DNA from: Candidatus Kuenenbacteria bacterium CG08_land_8_20_14_0_20_37_23
GTDB taxonomy: Bacteria; Patescibacteriota; Patescibacteriia; UBA2196; GWA2-42-15
Assembly: GCA_002778965.1 (NCBI GenBank)
Contig: PEXX01000048.1
Location: 1 to 21,468 of the forward strand
Reading direction: 5' to 3'
DNA length: 21,468 nucleotides
Shown in pieces: positions 1 to 7,460 of this stretch. The notes beneath the pieces were generated by a model that ran no database searches, was not told the origin of the DNA, and saw only the letters and a program-made list of their open reading frames with translations. The position numbers and the translations under genes are program-made. Each line of letters begins with the position of its first letter. The stretch's first letter is position 1.

Positions 1-95
1 TAATTTTTAAAAGTGCGTAGTCGAAAACAAGGAAAATAAAGTTAGTGTGTACAGGTGTATTTTTCGCCATCGCACAAGCTAGATTATTAATATAC

Positions 96-377
96 ATGAC
101 AAATAAATTATACGTCGGCAACCTGCCATATGAGACAACCAATGAAGATTTGGAAAAAATGTTCTCTGAGGCAGGCAGTGTTGCATCAGCCAATATTATT
201 GCCGACAAATTTTCAGGACGCAGTAAAGGCTTTGGTTTTGTTGAGATGTCAAATGACAAGGAAGCCGCAAAAGCTATTGAAAAATTCAATGGCTTTGAGA
301 TAAACGGCAGAGCTATGGTTGTCAACGAAGCGCGCCCAATGACTGACAGAAAACCTCGCGACAACTATAACAATTAA
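96..377 (+). CDS. RNA-binding protein with a single RRM domain
   Basis: This 93-residue protein is almost entirely one RNA recognition motif. The RNP2 element LYVGNL lies at residues 5-10 and the RNP1 element KGFGFVEM at residues 44-51, in the spacing expected of a beta-alpha-beta-beta-alpha-beta fold. A short polar tail rich in R, D and N follows. Such small RRM proteins bind single-stranded RNA, and in several bacteria they are cold-induced or act as RNA chaperones; the target here is unknown. An in-frame GTG at 45 would add 17 hydrophobic residues that do not belong to the RRM fold, so I chose the ATG at 96. I see no clear Shine-Dalgarno sequence before it. The gene stands alone on the plus strand and ends in a strong hairpin. 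Confidence 0.9.
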   Translation: MTNKLYVGNLPYETTNEDLEKMFSEAGSVASANIIADKFSGRSKGFGFVEMSNDKEAAKAIEKFNGFEINGRAMVVNEARPMTDRKPRDNYNN

Positions 378-390
378 GTTGTTCAAACTG

Positions 391-425
391 ATCAAAAAAC
401 CTTCAATTTTAGAAGGTTTTTTGAT
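391..425 (+). terminator. Rho-independent terminator of the RRM gene
   Basis: A perfect 14-bp inverted repeat (391-404 with 412-425) encloses a 7-nt AT-rich loop. The descending arm ends in a run of six T. It starts 14 nt after the RRM stop codon. The A-run on the ascending arm means it could also work on the minus strand. Confidence 0.85.
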
Positions 426-448
426 TTATAAAAAAATTATGATAAAAT
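421..448 (+). promoter_or_regulatory. Candidate sigma-70 promoter between the two terminators
   Basis: A -35 box TTGATT (421-426) and a -10 box TAAAAT (443-448) are 16 bp apart. A TG one base before the -10 box gives an extended -10. The -35 box overlaps the end of the RRM terminator. A transcript would begin near 455 and meet the hairpin at 505-534. In AT-rich DNA such matches can arise by chance. Confidence 0.35.
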
Positions 449-454
449 GAATTA

Positions 455-534
455 CCATTCCGCAGGAACGACTTGATATTAAAAATATCAATAAAAATAC
501 ACACTAAAAACCGTCTCTGCGCGGACGGTTTTTA
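455..534 (+). ncRNA. Candidate small RNA ending in a terminator hairpin
   Basis: If the promoter at 421-448 is real, an RNA of about 80 nt would be made. It would contain a small TTCC/GGAA hairpin (458-468), a perfect 8-bp hairpin (473-480 with 484-491, loop AAA) and a strong terminal 11-bp hairpin followed by a T-run. It has no convincing reading frame; the longest ATG frame, at 447, gives 9 codons. I do not recognise an RNA family. The simpler alternative is that this is only spacer between two convergent genes. Confidence 0.25.
505..534 (-). terminator. Terminator of the zinc-ribbon gene, usable in both directions
   Basis: An 11-bp perfect stem (505-515 with 524-534) has a GC-rich core CCGTC/GACGG, an 8-nt loop, and A-runs/T-runs on both sides. 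It lies 16 nt past the stop codon of the minus-strand gene ending at 551. It would also end any plus-strand transcript begun near 455. Confidence 0.8.
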
Positions 535-550
535 ATTGATCAATAAATAT

Positions 551-1246
551 CTATTTTTTCTTGGCTACTATTTTTTTGACAACGTTCTTCTTAACAATAA
601 CCTTTTTAACTGCTGTTTCTTTTTTGGCAACAACTTTTATTGTTACCTTTCGCGGCCTGGATTTTTTTGCGTCTTCAACTGCTTCTTCTTTGAAAACTTC
701 CACTATTGGTTCATCCGCGAATGGTGTTAATTTTTTATCAGCCCTGAGCGCAAATGACTGTAAAATTTTATCAAGTTTAATATTAATATTTTCTAATTCT
801 TCTCCAAATCGATCTTTGTTTCTAATTTGACTATCACTACAACTGTCTTTGCCTCTATTCTTGGCGAAACATGCATTACAATAAACAGGCTTGCCACCGC
901 TTGGCTTAAAAGGAACTTCACAATGATTACCGCACTTATCACAAACTGCATGATATAAGTTTGTTCGACTAGATTCTTTGCCGTCAAAACCACGTCCGCC
1001 AAAGTCTCTCGCGCCTAATCTCTTAGAAATATCATTCCTATTGCCTTTTCCTTCAAAGCAATTATTACAATATACCGGCTTATCGCCTTTTGGTTTAAAA
1101 GGAACCTCACAGCTCTTGCCGCATTTATCGCAAATTACCTTGTACATTGACTGTCGGCTGAAGTCTCTTGTCCCAAAACTGCGTCTGCCAAAATTTCTGC
1201 TACCTCTTCCTTTATCTAATTTATTGCCTCTATTGAAATTTCCCAT
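551..1246 (-). CDS. Protein with two CxxC-x17-CxxC zinc-binding domains and a basic tail
   Basis: The 231-residue protein has two near-identical zinc-ribbon-like units, each CDKCG, then 17 residues counted from the second Cys, then CxxC. The ligands are C39/C42/C60/C63 and C102/C105/C123/C126. The spacing fits the CxxC-x17-CxxC domain family, whose function is unknown. The units are linked by G-, R-, F- and D-rich segments like RGG-type nucleic-acid-binding linkers. After a predicted amphipathic stretch (about 150-170), the last 45 residues are almost all K, V, A and I. The pattern suggests a nucleic-acid or ribosome-associated protein; this is inference. It has its own promoter at 1274-1302 and a terminator at 505-534. 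Confidence 0.85.
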   Translation of the reverse strand: MGNFNRGNKLDKGRGSRNFGRRSFGTRDFSRQSMYKVICDKCGKSCEVPFKPKGDKPVYCNNCFEGKGNRNDISKRLGARDFGGRGFDGKESSRTNLYHAVCDKCGNHCEVPFKPSGGKPVYCNACFAKNRGKDSCSDSQIRNKDRFGEELENINIKLDKILQSFALRADKKLTPFADEPIVEVFKEEAVEDAKKSRPRKVTIKVVAKKETAVKKVIVKKNVVKKIVAKKK

Positions 1247-1273
1247 ATTTTTGTAGTTAATTATTTATACAAT

Positions 1274-1302
1274 ATATTACAGTCTAACTCTTTTCCAGAC
1301 AA
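1274..1302 (-). promoter_or_regulatory. Sigma-70 promoter of the zinc-ribbon gene
   Basis: Read on the minus strand, TTGTCT (1302-1297) is followed after 17 bp by TAATAT (1279-1274). The predicted start near 1267 leaves a leader of about 21 nt before the ATG at 1246. It lies just before the stop of the preceding flavoprotein gene, so the zinc-ribbon gene may be transcribed separately. Confidence 0.55.
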
Positions 1303-1316
1303 ATATCAAACAAAAT

Positions 1317-2570
1317 CTAATATAAGATACAGCCTGTTTGGAAATTATCTCCGACAGCAAAACCGGTTGACCACGCAATCTGTAGATTGAATCCGCCTGT
1401 CGGGCCGTCAAGATCAATTATTTCACCGGCAAAATATAGATTTGGAATGATTTTTGAGCGCATTGTCTTTGGATCAATTTCATTCAAAACAACTCCGCCT
1501 GAAGTGATAATAGCTTTATTGAAACCGTCTAATGATTTCACCTTCAATCTAAAATCTTTTAACAGATGCACCAATCTTTTGCGCTCATCCTTAGTAACGT
1601 TGTTGATTTTTTTGGTTTCATCTATACCAGATAATCTTACAAAAATAAAAATTAGTTTTTTTGGCAAGAGCATACCCAAAGAATTTTTGAATATTTTATT
1701 TTTCAGCTCTGAAAAATCTTTCTGAACTCTCTTATCTAAATTTTCAAAATTTAGCGCTGGTTTAAAATCAATGCCTAACTCCACCTCATTTGATTTTAAC
1801 AGTTCACCTATTTTTTTACTTAAATCCAAGACTATCGGCCCGCTCATGCCATTATTTGTAAATATTGCCTCGCCAAAACGTTCACATTGTTTTTTCCCGT
1901 TTTGAAATACTTTTATATTAACATTTTTCAAACTGACACCCTCTAGTTCTTTGATCCATTTCTCTCTGACAATAACTGGCACTAATGCTGGACTTGGCGC
2001 GACAATTGCATGTCCGACTCTTGTAAGCCATTGAAAAGCAACGCCAGTTGAACCTGTGTCTGAATAAGACTTCCCGCCCGTGCAGATGGCATAATTTTTT
2101 GCTATAAATTCTTTGCCATCGCACAAAATTATTTTTTCAATTTTACCATTTTTTATAATTAAATCCTTGACTTCCGCTTTGGCAAGAACATCAACGCTGT
2201 TTATCTTCAAATATTTCAATAAAACTTCCAAAATATCCTTAGCTTTACCGCTTACAGGAAAAACGCGTTGTCCCCTTTCTATTTTAAGACAAACTCCCCG
2301 ACTTTCAAAAAAATCCATTGTGTCTTGCGGAGAAAATTTGTGCAAAGCTGAAAAAAGAAATTTTCCATTTTGCCCCAATTGCCCAACAAATTTACGCACA
2401 TCAAATTCAGCTTTTGTAACATTACATCTGCCTTTGCCAGTAATAACGAGCTTGACGCCTAATCTGTCATTTTTTTCCAAAAGCAAAACATGCGCGCCTT
2501 TTTCACCAGCTCGTCCAGCGGCCATCATTCCGGCGGCGCCTCCGCCAATTACCGCCAAATCATAGTTCAT
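1317..2570 (-). CDS. BaiN/HI0933-type NAD(P)/FAD-dependent oxidoreductase
   Basis: This 417-residue flavoprotein begins with a dinucleotide-binding motif (AVIGGGAAG, residues 6-14) followed by the family signature GKGRCNVT near residue 46. It ends with the other family block: NPKT-like DPKTMRSKIIPNLYFAGE, then DGPTGGFNLQIAWSTG. These features define the HI0933/YhiN/BaiN family (aminoacetone oxidase-like flavoproteins), whose physiological substrate is mostly unknown. Its length is normal. No signal peptide or membrane segment is visible, so it should be cytosolic. Its start codon overlaps the end of a 52-codon ORF, suggesting translational coupling. The family call is firm; the reaction is not known. 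Confidence 0.9.
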   Translation of the reverse strand: MNYDLAVIGGGAAGMMAAGRAGEKGAHVLLLEKNDRLGVKLVITGKGRCNVTKAEFDVRKFVGQLGQNGKFLFSALHKFSPQDTMDFFESRGVCLKIERGQRVFPVSGKAKDILEVLLKYLKINSVDVLAKAEVKDLIIKNGKIEKIILCDGKEFIAKNYAICTGGKSYSDTGSTGVAFQWLTRVGHAIVAPSPALVPVIVREKWIKELEGVSLKNVNIKVFQNGKKQCERFGEAIFTNNGMSGPIVLDLSKKIGELLKSNEVELGIDFKPALNFENLDKRVQKDFSELKNKIFKNSLGMLLPKKLIFIFVRLSGIDETKKINNVTKDERKRLVHLLKDFRLKVKSLDGFNKAIITSGGVVLNEIDPKTMRSKIIPNLYFAGEIIDLDGPTGGFNLQIAWSTGFAVGDNFQTGCILY

Positions 2571-2718
2571 ATATCAAAGCTCGACTCAAGCCCGCTATTT
2601 TTTTGTTTTTATCCACGCGGGCTAAATTACAGATTTCTTCTATGGAGCGTTTCCCCAACGCCACAGTAAAACATGTTGTATTTTTATTAATAATCTGGCC
2701 TGCGATTTTTCTTCTCAT
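2560..2718 (-). CDS. Candidate small protein, 52 residues, coupled to the flavoprotein gene
   Basis: An ATG at 2718 opens a 52-codon frame ending in TGA at 2560. It begins MRRKIAGQII and ends SRALIYEL. A GGAG (2731-2728) lies 9 nt before the ATG, one of the clearest ribosome-binding sites in the window. The frame runs 11 nt into the next gene, a typical coupled arrangement. The protein has a basic start, a possible helix (RSIEEICNLARVD) and two Cys, and no domain I recognise. A 7-bp inverted repeat (2589-2595 with 2617-2623) lies inside it. It is the only frame in the window that would end in TGA. It could instead be an untranslated leader. Confidence 0.5.
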   Translation of the reverse strand: MRRKIAGQIINKNTTCFTVALGKRSIEEICNLARVDKNKKIAGLSRALIYEL

Positions 2719-2747
2719 ATTTTTGATCTCCAATAATCATGGCATCC

Positions 2748-2791
2748 GTCTATTATTTATTATTATAATATAGACAACGTTTCGTTATCCA
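2748..2791 (-). promoter_or_regulatory. Promoter of the small ORF-flavoprotein unit with an inverted repeat over the -10 box
   Basis: On the minus strand a consensus TATAAT (2767-2762) lies 18 bp after a weak TGGATA (2791-2786). The -10 box sits inside an inverted repeat, GTCTAT (2748-2753) with ATAGAC (2770-2775), a possible operator. The predicted start near 2755 gives a leader of about 37 nt that includes the GGAG site. Confidence 0.45.
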
Positions 2792-2807
2792 GAAATTATC
2801 TACAAAA

Positions 2808-4118
2808 TTAATAATCTTTCAACTTTTTCATATCCAGGTGATCGCCAATTTTTTCCAACGACTTGCTTTCAATTTGACGTATCCTTTCTCTTGTTACCCC
2901 GAACTCCTGCCCGACTTCTTCAAGCGTATGCGCCACTCCATCAACAAGCCCAAAACGCATCTCAAGTATTTTTTGCTCCCTCGGAGTTAATTCCTGTATA
3001 ATATCCTTAATATGGCCAGAAAGCAAGCGCCTAGCAGCCGTCTTGTCAGGACTGACAGTTTTGGTATCCTCAATAAAATCACCAAGTTTTGAGTCATCGT
3101 CGTTGTCATCGCCAACAGATGTTTCAAGCGAAACTGTATCTTGCGATATTTGGATAATATGCCTAACCTTTTCTATTTCTTCCCCCATTTCTGCGGCAAT
3201 CTCTTCGGGTAATGGTTCTCTGCCAAGATCCTGTATCAGTCTTCTTTGCACTTGCTGAAATTTATTAATAGTCTCAACCATATGGACCGGTATCCTAATT
3301 GTTCTTGACTGATCAGCCAATGCTCTCGTAACAGCCTGACGAATCCACCATGTCGCGTAAGTTGAAAATTTGTACCCCTTGCGATAATCAAATTTTTCTA
3401 CTGCCCTAAAAAGTCCGATATTCCCTTCCTGAATCAAATCCAAAAGAGTCAAACTGCTACGACCGGCAAATTTTTTGGCGATTGATACAACCAAGCGCAG
3501 ATTTGAACGAATAAGCTCCATAATTGCTTCCTGATCGCCCTTTTCTTTCCGTTTTGCCAACTGCATTTCTTCATCTGTCTTAAGTAGCGGCGATTTACCG
3601 ATTTCCCTCAAATACATTTGAATGGAATCGGCTGAAATATCAGTCAAATCAATCTTCTTTTTGTCAGATTTAATCCCAATCTCTTTTAGAATTTTCTTTC
3701 TTTGTTCTTCTGTATCAAGAAAACTTATCTCTTTTTCAATTAATTTAACGCCTTCGCTGTCAAATAATTCCAAAACTCCTTCTATCGCGTCCAGATATTC
3801 TTCCATATCAGGAAAAGCATACAAAAGATCAGCTTCAGTAATAAATCCCAACATTTTTCCTTTTCTTACTAAACTCTCAAGCCTTTCCTCATGAAAAACT
3901 ATTTTCCCGTCTGCTTTAACTTTTCTCTTTTGTTTAATAATTTCTCTATTTTTTTTAAGCCTAACTATCCCTTTGCGTACGGGCTTAATAATCTTCCCTG
4001 CTGTTTTTTCCCGAAGAGCTTTATTTTTCCTACGAGCGCCAAACCGCAAACCAATATTTTTATTGGCTATTTTCCTCTTGGCTGTTTTTTTATGTATCCA
4101 CTTTTGCTTTATCAACAT
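2808..4118 (-). CDS. rpoD: Primary sigma factor of RNA polymerase (sigma-70/RpoD)
   Basis: This 436-residue protein has sigma region 1.1 (about 76-128), region 1.2 (about 164-196), and region 2 (about 204-275) with DLIQEGNIGL, FSTYATWWIRQAV and the promoter-melting segment. Region 3 lies near 280-330. Region 4 (about 372-428) has LTPREQKILEMRFGL and the helix-turn-helix TLEEVGQEFGVTRERIRQIE, which reads the -35 box. The order and conservation mark a group 1 housekeeping sigma factor. It is unusual in carrying about 70 residues before region 1.1, roughly 40% Lys and Arg. It lies 18 nt after dnaG on the same strand, the classical primase-sigma gene order. No clear ribosome-binding site precedes the ATG. 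Confidence 0.97.
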   Translation of the reverse strand: MLIKQKWIHKKTAKRKIANKNIGLRFGARRKNKALREKTAGKIIKPVRKGIVRLKKNREIIKQKRKVKADGKIVFHEERLESLVRKGKMLGFITEADLLYAFPDMEEYLDAIEGVLELFDSEGVKLIEKEISFLDTEEQRKKILKEIGIKSDKKKIDLTDISADSIQMYLREIGKSPLLKTDEEMQLAKRKEKGDQEAIMELIRSNLRLVVSIAKKFAGRSSLTLLDLIQEGNIGLFRAVEKFDYRKGYKFSTYATWWIRQAVTRALADQSRTIRIPVHMVETINKFQQVQRRLIQDLGREPLPEEIAAEMGEEIEKVRHIIQISQDTVSLETSVGDDNDDDSKLGDFIEDTKTVSPDKTAARRLLSGHIKDIIQELTPREQKILEMRFGLVDGVAHTLEEVGQEFGVTRERIRQIESKSLEKIGDHLDMKKLKDY

Positions 4119-4136
4119 AGAATAAAAATGATCTAA

Positions 4137-5984
4137 CTAACTCATTTTATCCACTTCTCTTAACTCCGTCACCAGGGCGGTAAAGCTTTTCATCAGTTCA
4201 TTTATTATGCTTCGTTGTTTTTTTTCTTCGTCCGGCGAGCTAAAAAACTTGGCAGACAATAGTCTCTCCGCCTCTTTTAAATCTTGCGCGATGCTCATAA
4301 GTTGTTTTTTAATTCCCTCTTTTTTGAATTGACAAACAATTCTTTTCGCTTCCTGACCAAGAATGTCGTATCCAGTATCAGCGAACTCACTTCCTGCTAA
4401 CAATCCAATCGCATTAAACTCTTCTGCCAAATCAGGCCGATCAGATTGAATAAGTCTTAGATTATCCTTGAAACTGTTTTCTCTGTCTTGATTTTTAGTA
4501 TAGTATATAATAATTGATTTGTAAATATCCTGGAAATTTGACGGTAAATATTCTACAGGCAAATTTGAACTAGCATAATCTGCAAAATCAATATCAATAA
4601 TCATCAAAGCCAACAGTCTTTGCAAAAATTGATTCCTTTTATCTGCCATTTTCTGGCTTTTTTCTACGCCATGACTATCCGTTTTATTCCTGACTTTGCC
4701 TTCTGACAGTATTTTCGCCAGAAATTCCCGCAAAATATTTTCCGCCACACCAAGTTTGTCTCCCAATTTTCTTATGTAAAAATCTTGTTCAATAGGATCT
4801 ATGAGTTTTAAAATCATATTTAATAAGTTCTTGGCGACCTGCTTTTTGATATTAATATCATAGGCGTCATAATTTTGAAACTCAATCATAAAAAAATATT
4901 CCATCGCTGGTTTTGCCTCATTAACCAACTTTTTCCATAAAGCCTGGTCTTGGCGGGCAATATCATCAGGATCTTTGCCAATCTTTTTGTCTAGCGCAAT
5001 AACCCTGACATTAGCCCCATTTTGCCATGCAATTTCAATACCTCTATTAACTGCCGTTATACCGGCGCTGTCAGCATCAAAACAAAATATAATATTATTG
5101 GTGTAGCGCTTCAATATTCTTACTTGCTCGCTTGTCAGGGCTGTTCCTGAAACTGCCACAACATTTTTGACTCCAGCCTGGCTTGAGGATATGACATCCA
5201 TGTTGCCCTCAACAATAACAACCGCGTCCTTTTCTTTGATAAACTGTTTAGCCTTAGAAAGTCCATAGATTACTTCTGATTTATTGTAAATAAGCGTACT
5301 AGGGCTATTGATGTATTTTGCCATTTCATCGCTTTTCATGGTGCGACCCGTAAAAGCAATAATATTTCCATGATAGTCAGCTATCGGGAACATCAGCCTG
5401 GCGCGAAATCTGTCATAATACCTTCCATCGTTTTTTGACACAACAAGCCCGCTTTGTAAGATTTCCTGATTATTATATCCACTGCTTTGCAAATGCGAAG
5501 AAAGCGCGTTCCATGAATCTAGGGCGTATCCGAGCTGCCATTCTGTAATTGTCTTACTGTCGATCTTTCTTTTGTCTTGCAAATAATTATTAGCTTCCTT
5601 TCCAGTCTCTGTATTCAATAAATTGCCAACAAAAAAATCAAGCGCATCTTCGTGAATATTAATCAATCTTGTTTTTAAATTTGTAACTCTAGAATCCCGA
5701 TACTTCAATTCAACTCCAGCCTTATTGGCGAGAATCTTTAGGGCTTCCGGAAATTCAATGTTCTCCATTTTTTGAATAAAAGTAAAAATATCACCTCCAT
5801 CATTACAAGCGCCAAAACAGTGCCACATCTGCCTTTCGCGCGATACCATAAAAGACGGCGTCTTTTCTTCGTGAAAAGGACAAACCGCTTTCATATTTAC
5901 TCCGGCTTGCTTTAGTGGGAAATATTCCTGAATAATATCTACTATATCAAGCTTAGCTTTTATCTCATCAACTTGTGATTGCAT
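4137..5984 (-). CDS. dnaG: DNA primase
   Basis: DnaG makes the RNA primers for DNA replication and works with the DnaB helicase. The 615-residue protein has the N-terminal CHC2 zinc finger with C35, H38, C56 and C60. The last pair is spaced CxxxC (CFGAC), one residue wider than the usual CxxC. The catalytic core follows, then a TOPRIM domain with VEGNMD (E259, D263) and FDADSAG (D303, D305) as metal ligands. A helical C-terminal region of about 200 residues matches the helicase-interaction part in position. murB ends 20 nt upstream and rpoD begins 18 nt downstream, so these genes are probably co-transcribed. An AAAGAG stretch before the ATG may serve as a weak ribosome-binding site. Confidence 0.97.
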   Translation of the reverse strand: MQSQVDEIKAKLDIVDIIQEYFPLKQAGVNMKAVCPFHEEKTPSFMVSRERQMWHCFGACNDGGDIFTFIQKMENIEFPEALKILANKAGVELKYRDSRVTNLKTRLINIHEDALDFFVGNLLNTETGKEANNYLQDKRKIDSKTITEWQLGYALDSWNALSSHLQSSGYNNQEILQSGLVVSKNDGRYYDRFRARLMFPIADYHGNIIAFTGRTMKSDEMAKYINSPSTLIYNKSEVIYGLSKAKQFIKEKDAVVIVEGNMDVISSSQAGVKNVVAVSGTALTSEQVRILKRYTNNIIFCFDADSAGITAVNRGIEIAWQNGANVRVIALDKKIGKDPDDIARQDQALWKKLVNEAKPAMEYFFMIEFQNYDAYDINIKKQVAKNLLNMILKLIDPIEQDFYIRKLGDKLGVAENILREFLAKILSEGKVRNKTDSHGVEKSQKMADKRNQFLQRLLALMIIDIDFADYASSNLPVEYLPSNFQDIYKSIIIYYTKNQDRENSFKDNLRLIQSDRPDLAEEFNAIGLLAGSEFADTGYDILGQEAKRIVCQFKKEGIKKQLMSIAQDLKEAERLLSAKFFSSPDEEKKQRSIINELMKSFTALVTELREVDKMS

Positions 5985-6004
5985 GTTGTTTATGTCTCTT
6001 TAAA

Positions 6005-7111
6005 TTATTGCAATTTAAAATATTCCTCCAGCTCTTGACGACCAAATCCAATAAATTCAACCTCTGACTCGAGCTGTATACTGGTTTTTTTATAAACTGC
6101 CTGTCTTATTTTTTTAAACATGTTTAATACATTTTGAGCGCTTGCCGCGTTATTTGTATTCGCCAAAACTAATGGCTGACTGTCCCAAACCTTAACGCCA
6201 TTTTCCACGAAACCCTTTAACCCACATACATCAAGAATATACGCAGTCGGTATTTTTATCAGACCATCTCCAGAAAATCTATTTTTTAATTCTTCCAGTT
6301 TTTTAACACTTTCTTTAGCACAATTTTTTTTCATCTTTTTATATAGTTCATCATAGGAGATCTCGGATAACACCAGATTCTTAAAAAATGAACCAGCACT
6401 GCCGATTTTTACCGGATCTGGCAACTTATTTTCTCTGATATATACAATAGATTCTCGCACCTGATGCAAATTCGGCTTTTGTATTTTTCTCTTTTCAAAA
6501 TACCTTCTGACATCTGGATAATCAATCTTCGGCTTGCCATTCTTTACCAGTTTAATCAAAACATTTAGAATTACATAGCGTCTTTCAAAATTTTTAAAAA
6601 TACTGTCGCGATAAACAAATTTACACTGTTTTTTGTTCAAAAACTTGATATGTCCATCCTTTTTATCAAAAACTTCTACTGCATGAACAACGTCAGATAT
6701 TTCGCATCCATATGCCCCCGCGTTTTGTACAACAAGTCCACCAATCTTACCGGGTATCAGCGTCATATTTTCCAGCCCCCACCAATTTTTTTTAACTGCT
6801 CGTTCAACTATGCTATCCCAAATTTCACCAGCGCCAACCTTTAAGACAACCGCGCCAATATCTTCATTTAAAATATCAAACCCCTCTATCTTATTATATA
6901 TAACAATACCATTAAATCCTTTGTCACTAATGAGCACATTACTCCCACCGGACAAGATAAAAATAGGTAAATTTTGCTCATTGGAAAATTGAATACCATG
7001 TTTAATATCCTCCGCTGTTTTGGCTTCTAAAAAATATCTTGCCGGCCCGCCAATTTTCATGGTTGTCAAATATTTAAGAGGATAGTTTTCTTTAATAATT
7101 AAATCAACCAT
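6005..7111 (-). CDS. murB: UDP-N-acetylenolpyruvoylglucosamine reductase (MurB)
   Basis: MurB is a cytosolic flavoenzyme that reduces UDP-GlcNAc-enolpyruvate to UDP-MurNAc with NADPH, the second committed step of peptidoglycan precursor synthesis. The 368-residue protein shows the FAD-binding PIFILSGGSNVLISD (about 49-63), IPGKIGG (119-125) with QNAGAYG, the YRDSIFK element (Y167, R168), the catalytic-serine segment GSFFKN (S241) and the terminal LESEVEFIG with the family's catalytic Glu (E350). It looks complete, so the cell probably makes its own wall precursors. It starts about 97 nt after tRNA-Ser on the same strand and may share its transcript; a TATCAT just before the ATG may instead be part of its own promoter. 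Confidence 0.96.
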   Translation of the reverse strand: MVDLIIKENYPLKYLTTMKIGGPARYFLEAKTAEDIKHGIQFSNEQNLPIFILSGGSNVLISDKGFNGIVIYNKIEGFDILNEDIGAVVLKVGAGEIWDSIVERAVKKNWWGLENMTLIPGKIGGLVVQNAGAYGCEISDVVHAVEVFDKKDGHIKFLNKKQCKFVYRDSIFKNFERRYVILNVLIKLVKNGKPKIDYPDVRRYFEKRKIQKPNLHQVRESIVYIRENKLPDPVKIGSAGSFFKNLVLSEISYDELYKKMKKNCAKESVKKLEELKNRFSGDGLIKIPTAYILDVCGLKGFVENGVKVWDSQPLVLANTNNAASAQNVLNMFKKIRQAVYKKTSIQLESEVEFIGFGRQELEEYFKLQ

Positions 7112-7193
7112 AATAACTATGATAAGTGAATTCTTTCATTGAGTTTCCATGTTTTTATTTCAGCTGGACACTTCGGAAAATATACGCACGCTG

Positions 7194-7309
7194 ATCCGAC
7201 CAACCATCGGAGGATGCGAGATTCGAACTCGCGATCCCGCTAAGCGGAATACTTGCACTCCAAGCAAGCGCACTCGACCACTATGCGAATCCTCCAACGG
7301 TTGTCGGAT
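7194..7309 (-). repeat. Inverted repeat flanking tRNA-Ser
   Basis: ATCCGAC-C-AACC (7194-7205) is the reverse complement of GGTTGTCGGAT (7299-7309), apart from one bulged base. In the precursor RNA the 5' leader and 3' trailer could therefore pair and extend the acceptor stem by about 11 bp. This may guide end processing. Confidence 0.6.
7208..7295 (-). tRNA. tRNA-Ser(GGA)
   Basis: The minus strand folds into a class II tRNA. The acceptor stem is GGAGGAT with ATCCTCC. The anticodon stem CTTGC/GCAAG holds the loop TTGGAGT, giving anticodon GGA, which reads UCC and UCU. The long variable arm is built on CCGC/GCGG, and the T arm is GCGAG-TTCGAAT-CTCGC. The base after the acceptor stem is G, the normal serine discriminator. 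The genome does not encode CCA here, so the tRNA needs the CCA-adding enzyme. Confidence 0.96.
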
Positions 7310-7346
7310 GACGATCACTTATTTCTATCGCATCATAACACCATCC

Positions 7347-7375
7347 AGTTTATCCAATTTATATGAATTAGTCAA
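7347..7375 (-). promoter_or_regulatory. Sigma-70 promoter of tRNA-Ser
   Basis: On the minus strand TTGACT (7375-7370) is followed after 17 bp by TAAACT (7352-7347). Transcription would begin near 7340, about 45 nt before the tRNA, and could continue into murB. Confidence 0.5.
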
Positions 7376-7405
7376 AAAAAATTAAAAATGTTTGCCATTT
7401 GAAAA

Positions 7406-7435
7406 TTGAAAGTTAGCCTGTTTAAAACTTATAAA
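7406..7435 (+). promoter_or_regulatory. Probable promoter of folC
   Basis: TTGAAA (7406-7411) and TATAAA (7430-7435) are 18 bp apart. The predicted start near 7442 leaves a leader of about 19 nt, containing AGGA at 7442-7445, before the ATG at 7461. Confidence 0.45.
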
Positions 7436-7460
7436 ATAGACAGGACGGCAAATATTATAT

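Noticed and set aside
536..830. Plus-strand frames opposite the zinc-ribbon gene
   Set aside because: They mirror the Lys-rich tail (AAA/AAG read as TTT/CTT) and have no domain features.
7149..7385. 78-codon plus-strand frame across the tRNA-Ser region
   Set aside because: It reads the reverse complement of a clear tRNA and its promoter; the peptide is an artefact of the tRNA sequence.
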